Assembly: GCA_022605425.2 (NCBI GenBank)
Contig: CM061247.1
Location: 504,001-568,000, forward strand
Direction of reading: 5' to 3'
Length of the DNA stretch: 64,000 nt
From: Hamiltosporidium tvaerminnensis
Taxonomy: Eukaryota > Microsporidia > Dubosqiidae
Shown: piece after piece, positions 10,018 through 22,777 of the stretch
Numbering within the stretch: position 1 is the first letter of the stretch
Layout: each line of letters begins with the position of its first letter
Notes under the pieces: model-generated
What the model was told of the DNA's origin: nothing
The model's database searches: none
Seen by the model: only the letters and a program-made list of their open reading frames with translations
Translations under genes and position numbers: made by a program

Positions 10018-13000
10018 AAAAATACGGTTTTAAAATCTAGATGGGCATCAGATCTCAAATATATGAATTGGAAAAATGCAAAAATTCTCGGTTTGTAATA
10101 ATATATTTGGATATTATGTTTACTATTTTAAATTATTTTTTTTTCGATTAGTGTATCTAAGTGTGATATTTTAAACTCAATTATTTTTACAAACCATGAG
10201 TAGTAAAATTTATGAAATAGAATTTTAATCTGGATTTTTAAAAGAAAACCAAATTTTAGTATTTTCTTAGCCAATGATAAAGAAATTCGGTTTTATTAAT
10301 AAAGGATTGCCATGATTTATGTCAATATTAATCTCAATATAGAAAAGTGACTGAAGATAAGATATATAGAATAGATAGCTTGGGAAAGAGTTTATGCCAC
10401 GGAAAAGCCGAAATAAATTATAGGTCGATATAAAAAGTTACAGAAATGAAATGAGATATGTAATCCTTGCTATTAGTTCAACCTTTTTATTAAATTATAA
10501 TATACTCATGATTCATTTATATATTAAATGGAAAAAAAACTACAATTTGAAAGTTAAATACTCAACCCAACCAGTAAAATATTATTTATCTTTGAAAATA
10601 TCTTTTGCATATATCGCCATGGAATATACGAATCCCAAAGCCTAATTATTTCATGAAAGAAGAAGATAATGGCACCTTGAAGTTTATTCGAATGTAAAAA
10701 GCCGATCAGAATTAATTTCTCTACGTTTTGTGTTACATAAAACATCAGGATAAACTTAAAAAAAATATCAGAACATTTTCACGATCATAATAATATTCTA
10801 CATGTATTTTTAACGTAGGTATGATTGAAATTTGAAACTCTAATCGATTATAAAAAAAATAGTCGTAAAAATGGCTTTAAATACTTTATTGTTCTACCCA
10901 TGTCACGTTTCTTGATTCATATTTTTTGGTATATGATCTGGATCAATAATTATTTTGGTCAAAAAATTCGGAAATTTGAGGCTGGGTAATCTTTCTTTGA
11001 ACTCGAATGTTTTTGAGTGAATTTTTGACAAAGATGACAGAACCTTTTAAACAAATACTTCAAATTTTTTTAGTTAAACTTTAGAAACAACGATAAAATT
11101 TGGTACAAGTATTACTAAGGTACCCTATATGTGTTTTTCGAGAAAAAATAAAATAAAAGCTGAGATCAGCCTGATGGGGAAACATAAAAAGGTAAGTTCA
11201 TATTTTAGCTTTTTTCATAGATCATTTTAAGGAAGGGTTTCTACCAAAAAAGTTTGTTTTTTTTAAGAAGAAGTTTATATTACAATTATTCCTGCACTCA
11301 TTTTAATACCTAATATTAAGAACGAACAAATAAAATTTCTGTTTAAGAAATATTCCTGTAAATTAGAAAAAAATCTTATAATACATGAAACTAGAAAGCG
11401 ATGTAAAATACAAGCGACTTGAGCACTCAGCTTATAATCTTGATTTATTTAAATGTTTGATCTGATAAAATGTTACGCTTTGAGGGAATTGTAAGTTTTA
11501 CACTTGTAATTTAAAATAAGATAATAATTGTACACATACAAGTTATATAATATAAATTACCCTATATTTGGCTAATTATGTTCTCTTCGATTGAAAGTTT
11601 ATTAAGGTATGAATAGGCTTTCTAGTGCGAATGCTCTTGTTACTAGTTTAATTTAAATTTAATTATCATACAAATTTTGTCTATTCACTAGTATCCTTAC
11701 AGTATTATGTTACTCGAATATCTAAATGCCATCATTAACGCAATTATGTATTTGCAAAATTTAATATGTGATTTTCTAGGTATTGTTCAAAGAGCTCGGG
11801 TTACAGCCGATAGTATGTATTGCTAATACATATATTATGATCACAAAGCTTATGAAAATGCGTTTTATCTAATTTGGGAGGTTTGTGTAGAATAATATAG
11901 GCGGAAAAGGGTATTTGAACATCAAAATAAATGGTGAGACTGATTTATATCTACAAAAAAAATATTTTATTAAGATAATGCAAGTATATCTTTGTTTAGA
12001 CATATTTATGAATTTATGACTGTTAGCTGTTATACCACATAGAAACCGGATTTTTTAAATAGATTCTAAAAAATTTGAAATCAAAGACTTATACCTAAAA
12101 ATATTATAGGTATTGCTTGAAAGAAATATTGGCAAATAGATTGAAACATATCTAAGAATAAAATGTTATTTAGTTCGTTTTTATTTAAATTTTTTATTTT
12201 TAGTTCAAGAAAAATAAAATAGCAAGAAATATATGGGAAGCAGGTTCTCATAAAAAGATAATTTATTGAAATTTGGTAATATAAGGCAAACTTAAATGGA
12301 GATTTTGCAAATATTTTAATAATTCACCAAGGCAATTTCTTCATTGAAAATTTCGTTGGTTTAATAAAGTGATATCAATTAAGTGGATTTGTATTGTGAA
12401 GAAATAGCAACTTTTTTAGAGACTTAAAATGGTAATTAATACCTAAACATTATAGAAAAAGCCAATAAACCGTACATGTAGTCTGACAGAAGAACTACAC
12501 ACGAAACTAATAAAATTAATTAGAAGTCGCATTAGCACTAAATTTAAACAATAAAATCATTCCATGCTATAAATTACCATGAGATATAGTTAATCGACTA
12601 TCAAATAAAAGGAATAAGGTTCAGACTAGCTGATTTATAAAGTTATAGAATGATATGTATTTAGTTTAATATGATTGTATGATCTACGTCAGGTTCTAAG
12701 AAAAAATTATATATATGAATTTCTTAAGTTATGAGAAGCGTTACTGTATTTGGTACGAAAGAAAACATTCGCATCTACAACGCTTGAGCTGTCTCAAAAA
12801 ATAAATTTATATAAGAAAATTTGTAAATATTCACATAGAAGAATGCGATAATAGAAGAAACTTTATGTTGATAAAAGACTTTAGTAAATTTAAGTATAAG
12901 ACACCTTAATAAGTCACTAAATAAATACCAAAAAGGGTTTTCTGAAAACATTTATAACCAAATAATAAAACGGGAATTAAATCTGAAGTTATAAAAGCCT

Positions 13001-14115
13001 GAAAAAAAACTATATAGTGACTCGACTTAACAATTTAGGGTTGTAAAACTGACATAGACCAATTCGACAGGAATTAATGTGTATTTCTTGATTGAAAAAT
13101 ATTAAGGAAAGTATAAAAAACAGCCAAAACCGATGTCTTTAGGGTAATAAAATATGGAATTGCAACCCAATATGAAAAAAACAATAAATTATTAAGACAT
13201 ACGGCAGACTGAGATATTCTATGTTTACATATCTATATCTCAAATAAGTATAAATTTGGCTCTTAGAACAAACTAAAAGTATGTTTTTTTATGAAAGTTT
13301 TCAAAAATGATATTTGGAAATAAATGAGGATATTAAAATATAAATTGATATATATATTGAGAATAATGAATAGGAATACTCATTCTAGAAAAAAAATTTA
13401 TAAGATAATACCTATTGTAGTCCAAGCATTTTAATTCACTCAATTCAATTTGTATAAACATAAAATATGACGAATCAAGCTTGATATCGAATATAATCGG
13501 TTTGGAGTTTGGAATAGTCTTAGATAATTTTATATTTCATAGCATGAAATATTATTGTTTTTGAATGACTTATGATTGACCTTGCAGTGTTTTACATATC
13601 AGTATGAAAAAAATACTTTTAGTGTATATTTAATTGGAAAAACAGTTCAAAACATTTCTTTTGTTTGAGCAAGTGAATTCTCGTCTCGACTCAAATGCTA
13701 ATAAAAACAAAAAAATATCAAAACACATTCATATTATACAGAGATAAATGATATACGAAAGCTCTAATATATTAGTTATATATACACACCTATTAGGCAA
13801 AAACTGCCATAAAATAAATCAAAAAGCCGAAATTTCACAGATTGCGTATATAAAGTGCGCAAATAATTTATCGATTCAAAATCAAAAAAATTCAAATCGT
13901 AAGGAGAGCCAAATTAAACCGAAAGCTGGTAATATAATTCAGAAACTGCAAAAAAACTAATCCAGCGTAAATGAAACAATATATAGAAGCCTATATAAAC
14001 TCATTATTAATGATATTCTATTTGGAAAATATGTTTTATTTGGAAAAAAATATATTCGTCGAATTCATTTCTAACCTTAAATTTATTTTATGTTAAATGC
14101 TACAGCCCACCCTTA
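10018..14115. other. 4 kb AT-rich region without recognisable genes
   Basis: Only short chance ORFs occur, including a 70-codon one at 13748-13960 of biased composition. The stretch 12260-13300 has a somewhat protein-like but stop-ridden translation and may be an old transposon; no family could be named. No R1 copy is present here. Confidence 0.5.
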
Positions 14116-15064
14116 ATGAATAATGAATCGACAGAATGTAGAAAAGGCTGCATACATTTCTTTCTATTGTCTTTAAAGGATAATCAGAATCAACTTTTTA
14201 ATTTTACAGAATCGTAAGTCATTTCTAATTTAAGTTTTATTCATGATATAAAGGAAATAGAGAATATTACTCCTGCTGTTTTTCAGATATTTTATGATTA
14301 TTTATTTAAGAAAAAATTAATTTTGTGTGAATATGGCTTGTTTATTACGGAAAAATATGTATTTAGTCAAATGGGTGAAGTATTATATAAAAAGTAATTA
14401 ATTTCTAATTAGATTAAATAAACAAGAGAATGCCGATAGAAATACTTTTATTAACAACCAATTAATGCTTTACAGTTGGATCGAATCAGAGCATTTGGAG
14501 ATTAAACTTGACACGTGTTTATTGAATAATTCTTTAATAAATTTTAGTAAATTGCCTTTTTATAGAACACCAACAGAAAAAATAAATTGTTATATGAAAC
14601 ATATAAAATTTTGTTACAAAGAAATTGGAATTGAAAAAGGAGCAGAAGAAATTTTACCAATTTTGATCTATTCCATTATCAAATCGGATATACATAATGT
14701 TTATATAGAAAAATTATTCATGAATTATTATAAACATAAGAATTTTAATCGATGTCAACATAATTGTACACATTTAAACAACAATTTTTTAAATTTTGTG
14801 GAACCAAAAGAAATTTGTGATTGTCTTGATGAATGTATGAACAATTACAACGAAACAACCTATTATCTTGCGCTTTTAGATACTGCGATATCATTTATTG
14901 AAAGAATTGAATTTAAATCTTTAAATATAAGCAGAGAAGAATATAATGCTTTTATTGACCAAAAAATAATTTCATTGAAGGAACCAAATAAAATTATAGA
15001 AATAAGCTCAAAAGAAGACAATAAGATTTCTAGAATAATAAAATATTTTAGGAAACAAAAATAA
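14116..15064 (+). CDS. VPS9-domain protein (Rab5-type guanine nucleotide exchange factor), three exons
   Basis: Probable exchange factor for a Rab5/Vps21-type GTPase in endosomal traffic. Exons 14116-14213, 14235-14393 and 14413-15064 give 909 nt, 302 aa. The third exon carries the VPS9 fold at about 140-270: KINCYMKHIKFCYKEIG, then AEEILPILIYSIIKSDIHNV and TTYYLALLDTAISFIERIEF, where the family has PxDKL, aDdllPiLiyvii and YYltnL.sA..FI. Upstream, LYSWIESEHLEI is the lead-in typical of VPS9 domains. The first two exons (residues 1-86, rich in F, I and L) were placed because the two intron-like segments restore one uninterrupted frame of over 85 codons reaching an ATG at 14116. Two CCC tracts (14106-14112) sit just before it. 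Residues 1-100 match no domain I know. A C-rich loop (CQHNCTHLNN) interrupts the domain. Confidence 0.82.
14214..14234 (+). other. spliceosomal intron 1 of the VPS9 gene (21 nt)
   Basis: Begins GTAAGT and ends TTTCTAATTTAAG. It splits a serine codon (two bases from exon 1, one from exon 2). The CTAAT branch-type motif lies only a few bases from the AG. Confidence 0.82.
14394..14412 (+). other. spliceosomal intron 2 of the VPS9 gene (19 nt)
   Basis: Begins GTAATT and ends TTTCTAATTAG. It contains an in-frame stop if unspliced. Removal fuses exons 2 and 3 through a split lysine codon and keeps the frame into the VPS9 domain. Confidence 0.82.
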
Positions 15065-15959
15065 ATGTATAAATATTTCTAAAAATACTTTTTTTTATTT
15101 CGCTTTACAACATAAATTATTTTCAAAACTATAAAACCAAAAGAACATGTATATTTCATAAATAATCCATTTTTATTGATTTATCCTTTATTACATAACA
15201 AAATCGTCTAAATTTCATTTCATTTTTCTATTAGAGACATATATTACATCTTATTTAAAAGAAATCTTCCCATTCATATCGGCGTTATAATTTAATACTA
15301 TAGATAAAATATTTGCAAAAATGCAGTGAAATTATTAGAATTAAAACCATATAATGTTTTAGAGGCTCATTTTAATTTAAATACTTCGACTCACTGCGAG
15401 CATTTGTTCGTTTGAATTTTTCTTAAAAAAATATTTACATTTAGATTATCGACTAAAAATAATTAGAATTTATTTAGATAGTTTCTCTATAAACTAAAAT
15501 TTAAATAAGGTTTAAAGGATAAAAAATAATGACGAGTTTTTCTAATATCTTTTTGTAAAAAGCAATATTTTTTGTGCGAGTCTTGGTGAAACTTTACATA
15601 AATTATAACTATGTACAAGATTTTCGAAATAACCTGCATATCAAATATAATAAGATTATCAGGAAACAATGATACTCATCACATTATTAAATTGACAATT
15701 GAAAACATTAAAAACAAATTTTTTTTTATTTAAAATTAGTATAATATTGATTCTAGATATTCTAATTCCTAAAGAACTTTTTAAATAGTTAGAAAAAGTC
15801 AAATTACCAATCAAATATGATTTCTAAAGTAAATTATAAATAATTATAGAAAAACAAAACATATCTTGAGTTTCAACAAAACAATTAGTTTTTAATAAGC
15901 AATAATTTGTCAAACATATTTTTATTTATTCAAGAAGTAAAATTGCAAATAATAAAAGA
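15065..15959. other. AT-rich spacer
   Basis: No gene or repeat recognised. Whether the left inverted-repeat arm begins within this stretch cannot be seen, because its partner runs off the window. Confidence 0.6.
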
Positions 15960-18900
15960 TATATTAAAAAACTAAAATTAATTTTTATTTTAAGAAATAA
16001 AGTCGGCATAAATCTAACAAATAATTTTTAAAAAAAAAGGAGATTTTGAAAAAGTAAAAGCATTTGTATCTGATTTTTTTAGAAGTTATAACAAACATAT
16101 TGAAATACGCAGGTAATTTTATGATTATATTTTTTTTCGCCAAAATTATCTCAAGCCTATTATATTTTATAATTGTTTATTGTTGAATATAATCTATACT
16201 TTATTTAATTTTCAATAATAGAATTTAATTATGAGTATTGCATTAGAAATATACAGGAATTAGATTATATTTTTGAGCATTTAAGATTTTTATTTACCTT
16301 ACGAAATATTTGTTTTCTGTAATAAACCAGTAAAATATATACTTTCGGTAAGATTTACTTAGTAAAAGCTTATAAACAACATAACCCTTTAAAATATATA
16401 CTTAATATATGAATGCATAAAGAAAGGAATTTTTCTGTCAAAATATTATTAGAATGTCTAGAAACAGAGTGCTACTATTTCTGAATTAGGAAAAAGGCTT
16501 TTTAAAATATTAAACAGATTATCAAAAATAAATTGAGTAAAAAATCAAAATTACAAATTTAATAAAGTATTCTTATGATTTACCATGAAAGATGAAACTA
16601 ATAAACGTTGATATCTCCGAAGAAAAGAAAAAGGCTAGGATCTGAAAAACAAATAACATATTCATTTTAAAATTTCAAATGAAAATGTACCTTTTTGAAT
16701 AAAATATATAGAAACTCTGATTAATATATAGAAATAATGATCCTTAAAAATATATATGATTGAACTCAAGATGGAATAAATTTAAAAATTAATGAAGTTA
16801 AAATTGCATTAATATACTAGTTCTGATGAAAAGAAATATTCCTTCTAATTTATAAAAATTAGGTGTATGTTTTTGTAAAAAATTGCAAACAGCCTATAAA
16901 AAATGCATCTATTTACGTGAAGGTTTTGGTGTCTTTCTTCAGAACGCAAAGTCTTAGATCCAAATTGTCGTTTAAATTACAATGGCTGTTTTACTAGAAT
17001 CTAAGTATAGAGTTGAAATTTGTCAATTAGACTTTTACAATACAAAAAATCATATAATATGTTGAAATCATCTGCTTAAAAAAAGTTCACAAAATTAACA
17101 GATCGATAAAAAATAAAAAAATGTATGATTATAATGAACAAATCAATCAAAACCTAGAAGTATTTAGTATATAGCAAACTAACTGTAAATTTTATGAAGG
17201 ATATTCTATATTTCTTCGCGGGTACAGGAAAAATTTTATAAATTCAGTGAAATTCTTTTTCGATTAGCAAAAAAAAGAGAAAATGAAACCCAATTAGAAA
17301 ACCTTAATTATAAATGTTTTTTGTAAACAAAGAAGTCGTTTCAAATGAATATCACGACTAGGTTACCCATAAAATAGTATAAATTTTTTGCAATTTTTAA
17401 GCAAAATTACAAATAGAAATGATTATGTTGTGAAATATAAAAAAATAGCTTCGAAACTTTATATTTCTCAAGAATGTATGAAATATAACACCAATAAACC
17501 AGACTAAAGTTCTAGATTCTATAGCTGCACTTACAAAAGATATCCTTCCTGGCAATTCAAAATCTAGTTAATCTATTGAAAAATATTTCTAAATTTTTCA
17601 AATCCATTTTTTTAAATTTATCAAACATCAGTATGAGAATTTCAAATCGTTGGTTTACTCTAAAATAGAAGGGTTGATTCGAATATAAATCGAGTTTTAG
17701 TATAAAAAATAAATCTATAGTTGTATATACCGAAATATATCGGGAAATGAAATAATAGATCACAAAATTTAACCTAAACAGCGAAAATAGAATGTATGAT
17801 AACGAATAGCTCTACTTATATTAAGGTACGCTAGTAAAATATTGAAAAAATGCGTATAATATTGTATAAAAATATTTAGTAAGAATAAAGTTTATAGGGC
17901 TGAATTGTTAAAGAGTTATTTTTTTATACTATAAATATTCGAGAAATAACTAAACATATTGCAGAAATATACAAACAATTTTTTTTATCTGATAAAAATA
18001 GATAAGGTACAAAGACAGACAATCATATTTACAGTGGAAAAATTATTTGTTTACAATCTAACGGCGCATTAAAGGAATAAAACCATGCATAAATTTGCAA
18101 ATTATGGTTCAATAATATATTTAATTGTACAACCCTCTCAATGTTTTTTTAAAATATTTTATAAGTATAATTTCTTAAATATAAACTATTTTTTAGGTGA
18201 AAAGGATGTTTTATTATGCCATATAAACAACTTTAAAAATTTTATATTCTTTTAGTCGAATAATTTGATTTGTTTTATTACCTAATGTTGATTTCGATCT
18301 ACTTTTTTAAAAGTTAGAAAAAAATATAAAAAAGTTTTCGTTTACCCAATGCTATACTTAATATAGAAATATAGTATTGTATGAAATAAAATCTTTAACA
18401 TAAATAAATTTGTTACATAATATCAAATGTTTAATTTTCGAAAACTAAGATAATTATTGTTTCAAATAAGCATCATGAAGTTATATAATTAGGTCCAATA
18501 TAACCCAATTACTTCATGAGGGTGTCTACATCGAATTATCTGACATCGATGAGATATGATACGTTATATTATTGGTCATGTATAAATATAAAAATACGTA
18601 ATTTTTAATAAAAATTCTTTTCAAAATAATGTTTTATTTACTTTGAAAGAAACTAGGTGCAGAGAACGCAAATCCGACCATTATATCTATTAGAATAAGA
18701 AAAAAAATTCATCTGTACAATAAAATTCTTATGGAAAACATTACGTAATAATTTCAAAAAATTTATTCAAAATCCAGATAGCGCCTATAAATTGAATTTT
18801 TCAAATGTAAACTATTTTTTTAATACATGCAAAATTTAAACTATGTGTTTGAAATATTCGAATGTCAAAAGTTAACCATAAATGTTATAATTTCTGATTT

Positions 18901-19404
18901 AATAATTAAGTTTTACACGAAATATTAATAAAAACACAAATTTATAGTTTTTTAATGTATAAAATGCGAATTAAAAATCTTAGGATTTAGTGTATAAAGT
19001 AAGCAAAAATTAATAAAATTACGAAAAAAAAGATTAGGATAAGCAGTATAATCTGAAAATAAAAATTAATTTCACTTTTACAGAATGAAAGACAATGGTA
19101 GATTTTTTATATTTGTAATTTATATTTAGATTTAAATCTATTTCTCGACCTTCGGATTAAATTAAATTATTGAATATAAATGAAGTATATTTATCTGAAA
19201 TAATATCCATGTGAATCTAAAAATAATGGTTTTGTAATACTGAAAGTATTTTATTTTTTTTCTGAATCGATAACATCTTAATGTAACCTAACTTTATTTT
19301 AAAATTATCTAACACATAAATTACAAATTTTTATATTGAAATATACAGATAATATTAAATCTTGCACTTATTGACCCAATTAAATTTAATTAACTATAGA
19401 TTTT

Positions 19405-20135
19405 AAAAAGAGGTGGAAGGTCTAAAACCGCATAAAAAACTATCTGCTTGGCAATGTCTATGCGAGATTAAAATATGAAATAATTGTTTGTGTTTTTGGT
19501 GGTATAAAACCCCACTAGATCTTTGGTTGTTCTATAGGAGTTTGTATGAAGAGGAGAAGGTCTACGAAATAGCGAAACTTTTTGTACAAAATTTTTCGTT
19601 GTTTTTTAAGTAACTAGATTGTAGACTACAGCTGAACATGTAGGTAATTTTCATATAAAAGCATGGAAATCTAGCCTTGCTCACTCGGGTTAGAAGACTT
19701 AGCGCAAAGGGGATATTAAAACAAAAGCATTTAAAACCAGGAAAGCTAAGTATCGGGTTTTATCTGCTGGTATGAAATTGTAGTTTCTATGTGGACTCAT
19801 GTCAGTCTCTGAAATATATCTTAGATATAAGTTTATTAGGTTCCGAAAGTGTAGAGTAAGTGGGAATGCTGCATAGTCTTCAAAGACCCAGGATTAGTTA
19901 AGAAATACAACCACACTTCATGTAACAGACATTAAAAAACTCCGGGAAACCACCTCGCTTGTTAATTAAGCTCTACATACCTGTTAGATGAAAGGTTTTG
20001 GAACTTCGGTATCGCAGAGGGTACTGATGGTGTATTGGGTAGCCGTGATTTATGTTAAACCTAGAACTGCATTAATGTCATGGCAACAAATATAAAATTT
20101 TCCAAAGTTTTGAAAAAGATGTAGTATTCTTAAAT
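19405..20135 (+). repeat. R1 interspersed repeat, copy D (inside left arm)
   Basis: Nearly full-length forward copy lying just downstream of the RhoGAP stop codon. It is mirrored by copy L in the right arm, so it was present before the arm duplication. Confidence 0.88.
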
Positions 20136-20156
20136 AAAGAATTTAGAAAATATATT

Positions 20157-21077
20157 TTATTTAAGTTCAAAATATTTTTTAGCTTCCAATAATAGGACCA
20201 ATGAAATATTTTCAAAATCCAAATATGTAAGTATTTCTAATATTTTTCCTTCCAATGCAAGTATTTCATAGCTATTCGTTACACTTTTTGGAAAAAAAGT
20301 TGGTGTAAAAATAATTAAAAGATTAGACATCGTCATTTTATTAATGCAGGAATGTGAATCTATGGTTTTCAAAAGATCAATAATTTTTATAATCAAAAGT
20401 CTATAGTCTTCTAAAAAAATAAATGGTAACACTTCTCTAACCTTTGAAATTTTTTCTTGATCGTTCTGATTGGTAATTTCAAATAAGGCTTTACAAACTT
20501 CAATAGGTATTAAACCATCGAGAATCTCTCTTATATAAGCCTTTAGTATCGAAGCATTTGTGTTAATATCATATGATTCTATATGATATGTTTTACCTTC
20601 TCCTAAATCTTTTGATATTTGATTATAAATATTACTCTTGCCAGGAATTCTAAAAATACCAATTTTGTCTGTACCATCTTTTTTTAAATAATCTATTAAT
20701 TCAAAAACAAATGGATTAATCTTTCTTTTCAACGATATAAAATTTTTGCGCTTTGTAAAGAAGCCTTTGACAATGAAAATAATTTTAGTAACAGATATGC
20801 ACCTTGAAATATTATTCAAATTAATGAAACAATATTCTGATAAATATATCCTTTCACTTCTTGTTAAATTACCATATTTTATAAAAAAAGAATATGATTT
20901 TTTAACATTAAAAGGAACCATATATTCTATTTTTTTCGGAATAATTTCCTCTGATTGGTTTGTTTGATTTTCATCATTGGTGTTTATATCGAATGGACTT
21001 CTTGAGCATTTTGTAAATTTCATTCCGGTTAAAGATTCAAATGCTTCATTTGCTTTTTTTATTATAAAAGAAATCAT
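20157..21077 (-). CDS. RhoGAP-domain protein, left-arm copy
   Basis: GTPase-activating protein for Rho-family GTPases, 306 aa. The RhoGAP domain spans about residues 135-290. INPFVFELIDYLKKDG opens it, GIFRIPGKSNIY carries the arginine finger, DINTNASILKAYIREILDGLIP matches the consensus h..a.llK.flReLPePLi, and INKMTMSNLLIIFTPTFFP matches NKM...NLa.vf.P. Residues 1-135 have no named domain; they are polar at first and then contain a hydrophobic run (CISVTKIIFIVKGFF). No signal peptide or coiled coil is evident. The start is the only reasonable ATG; no CCC tract precedes it. A second intact copy differing at six residues lies at 58851-59771 in the opposite arm. The target GTPase cannot be inferred. 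Confidence 0.88.
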   Translation of the reverse strand: MISFIIKKANEAFESLTGMKFTKCSRSPFDINTNDENQTNQSEEIIPKKIEYMVPFNVKKSYSFFIKYGNLTRSERIYLSEYCFINLNNISRCISVTKIIFIVKGFFTKRKNFISLKRKINPFVFELIDYLKKDGTDKIGIFRIPGKSNIYNQISKDLGEGKTYHIESYDINTNASILKAYIREILDGLIPIEVCKALFEITNQNDQEKISKVREVLPFIFLEDYRLLIIKIIDLLKTIDSHSCINKMTMSNLLIIFTPTFFPKSVTNSYEILALEGKILEILTYLDFENISLVLLLEAKKYFELK

Positions 21078-21659
21078 AAAATATTTATTTACATTTATTT
21101 GGAAATTTTATTTACCGAACAATATATGTTTCAAGTTTGTTTTGTTTATTTTATAAATATAGACTAATATAATGTTCTATACTGGTTTTGGGCATATTAA
21201 AATAATGTAGGTTAAATATTCAACTTTAAAGTAATCAAAATATTTTAACATAACCAATATTCCGAATCCAAAATGATTTGAGTTAAAAATTCAGCAACAA
21301 ACACAATTATTAAAAAAAAATAAAGTTGATTTGAATTTAACTGAAAGTAAAAGTTCAAATATGTTCTCATTGTTTAAATTCATCTAAACTATGATTAGCA
21401 TCCAAAATCAGAGGATCTATCTTATTTAAATCATGTATAATTAAGATTTATATACTGAATTAAGATAATTGGAAAAATGAGATTTTGTAGATTTTATTAT
21501 ATTGATCTATTATTTTTATTGATATGCCTCAGTAATAGAAATTTAGACTTTATTAGAAAAACTTAATCAATTTAAATATCTTTTAAACAGTGAAATATCG
21601 TAAAATAGAAAGAAATAATTTCTTTATTTCGAAATAAGTCATGAAGATTAACTACATTA

Positions 21660-21880
21660 AAAATATCCTGCTGGTAATGAGTGTATGAAGTTGGTGTGGA
21701 AATCATTATTTAGATTTTCGTGGAATAAGAACCAGACTGGTCATATGCGCCAATTCCTTATAACCTTGAATTACAACAGACTAAAAGAATTGAGTGAAAA
21801 ATAAAAGACGTCTCAAAAATCCATCATATGGTGTTTGAATCTGGCTATAGCTTTATAAAAAAATTAAACGTTTGAACAAG
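21660..21880 (+). repeat. R1-related module (family 2) fragment
   Basis: Starts with a variant of the R1 first ~85 bp (CTGGTAATGAGTGTATGAAG, then GTGGAAATCATT) but then changes to a different sequence (GCGCCAATTCC ... TTACAACAGACTAAAAG). That second sequence recurs at 27715 and 30370. It lies immediately inside the inner end of the left arm. Confidence 0.55.
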
Positions 21881-22171
21881 AAAATAGAAGAACTTTGGTA
21901 TGTTGAAATTATTTCACCCTTTAAGATTAGCTTTTCGTAAATAAACCAGGCCATGTAATAATCAGAACATTTACGCAAGACAAAAACTTTTTTTTTCATC
22001 TGTTAGTTCTCAATATCGAGAGATAAAATATAACTGGAATGAATAATTAAATATATTATTAAAACCGTGAATTCTCTCCAAAAAAAAATCTAAAATTTAT
22101 TGTAATCCTTTATATTCAATTTATGGTTATTTTCTAAAAATATTTTACGATAAATTATTAAACCATTATAA

Positions 22172-22494
22172 ATGTACATTACTTTAAAAGAAGACGGTTT
22201 TTTTTTAGACATTAAAGTAATAACAAATATGCAAAGTACAAAAATAAGAACATTAGAATCAGATAGCATTGTTATTGAAGTAAGATTTTTTCTAATTAGT
22301 TAAACGCCTTACCAGAAAAAAACCAAGCAAATATTTGTTTAGTAAAATATCTTTGTTCGATTTTAAAAGTAAAAAAAGATAATATAAGGGTTGTTTCCGG
22401 CCATAAATCTAAACAAAAAACCATTCATATTGAAAAAACTGCACTTCTGTTTGACTTAAATGATATAATTAGAATATTGAAAGAAAATGTTTGA
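22172..22494 (+). CDS. DUF167/UPF0235 (YggU-like) small protein, two exons
   Basis: Member of the widespread UPF0235 family (bacterial YggU, human C15orf40), of unknown biochemical role. Exons 22172-22279 and 22300-22494 give 100 aa, a normal family length. Exon 1 encodes the first strands (LKEDGFFLDIKVI, then DSIVIEV). Exon 2 begins LNALPEKNQANICLVKYL, matching the family's apPvdGkAN.aLi.fL, and continues KVKKDNIRVVSGHKSKQKT, matching v....v.iv.G..sR.K.v. The SGHKSKQK signature is nearly intact (R to K). Neither half alone is long enough to be noticed as a gene; the family match appears only after splicing. The last 15 residues (LFDLNDIIRILKENV) are encoded by the first unit of a 40-bp tandem repeat. 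No CCC tract is seen before the ATG. Confidence 0.83.
22280..22299 (+). other. spliceosomal intron of the DUF167 gene (20 nt)
   Basis: Begins GTAAGA and ends TTTCTAATTAG. Phase 0, between a GAA codon and a TTA codon. Same 3' motif as the VPS9 and PPPDE introns. Confidence 0.83.
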
Positions 22495-22572
22495 GATAAA
22501 TAATATAGTTAGAATATTTGAAGGAAATGTTTGATTTAAATGATAGAATTAGAATATTTGAAAAAAAAATTG
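22450..22572 (+). repeat. 40-bp tandem repeat, three units, overlapping the DUF167 stop
   Basis: Units start at 22450, 22490 and 22530, each beginning TTTGA(C/G/T)... and continuing TAAAT(G/A)ATA..(A/G)TTAGAATATT. Because 40 is not a multiple of three, each unit shifts the frame. The DUF167 stop (22492-22494) lies at the start of unit 2. Confidence 0.85.
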
Positions 22573-22777
22573 TTTAAAGAAAGGGTTAGATATTTAAATA
22601 ACACCTTTTCAAAATTCAGAATCTATTTTCTATTGATTAAAATTGAATTAGTTCTTTCTAAAATAAAAAATATATATTTTTTAACCCTTTTTTAACTTTT
22701 TGTTCTTTAATTAGAAAGATATTATTTCATCAACTGCGATTAATTGTTTAAATATACTTAATCGTTTCAAAAATAAT

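Larger units (their letters stand above)
15960..21640 (+). repeat. left arm of a large inverted duplication (~5.7 kb visible)
   Basis: Base 15960 onward is the reverse complement of the right arm read back from base 64000. The match continues through 4 kb of gene-free AT-rich DNA, an R1 copy and a RhoGAP gene to about 21635, where it decays abruptly. The arms differ by scattered substitutions and small indels; the sum of paired coordinates drifts from 79960 at the outer end to 79928 at the RhoGAP gene. The outer boundary is outside what can be compared. Apart from RhoGAP and R1 the arm holds no gene I recognise. Confidence 0.93.

Noticed and set aside
11192-11230. Intron-like GTAAGTTCATATTTTAG near 11192
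   Set aside because: It lacks the TTTCTAATT block, and no coding exons flank it on either side.
11357-11385. Minus-strand GTATTA...TTTTCTAATTTACAG resembling the intron motif
   Set aside because: The downstream frame stops within a few codons and the upstream frame is not protein-like.
13748-13960. 70-codon ORF
   Set aside because: Biased N/K/I/Q composition, no homology signal and no upstream motif; probably chance. It ends before the real VPS9 gene start.
17557-17763. 68-codon ORF present in both inverted-repeat arms (also 62192-62398)
   Set aside because: Its presence in both arms is explained by the recent duplication of the whole region. The right-arm version begins at TTG, composition is low-complexity, and no family is recognisable.
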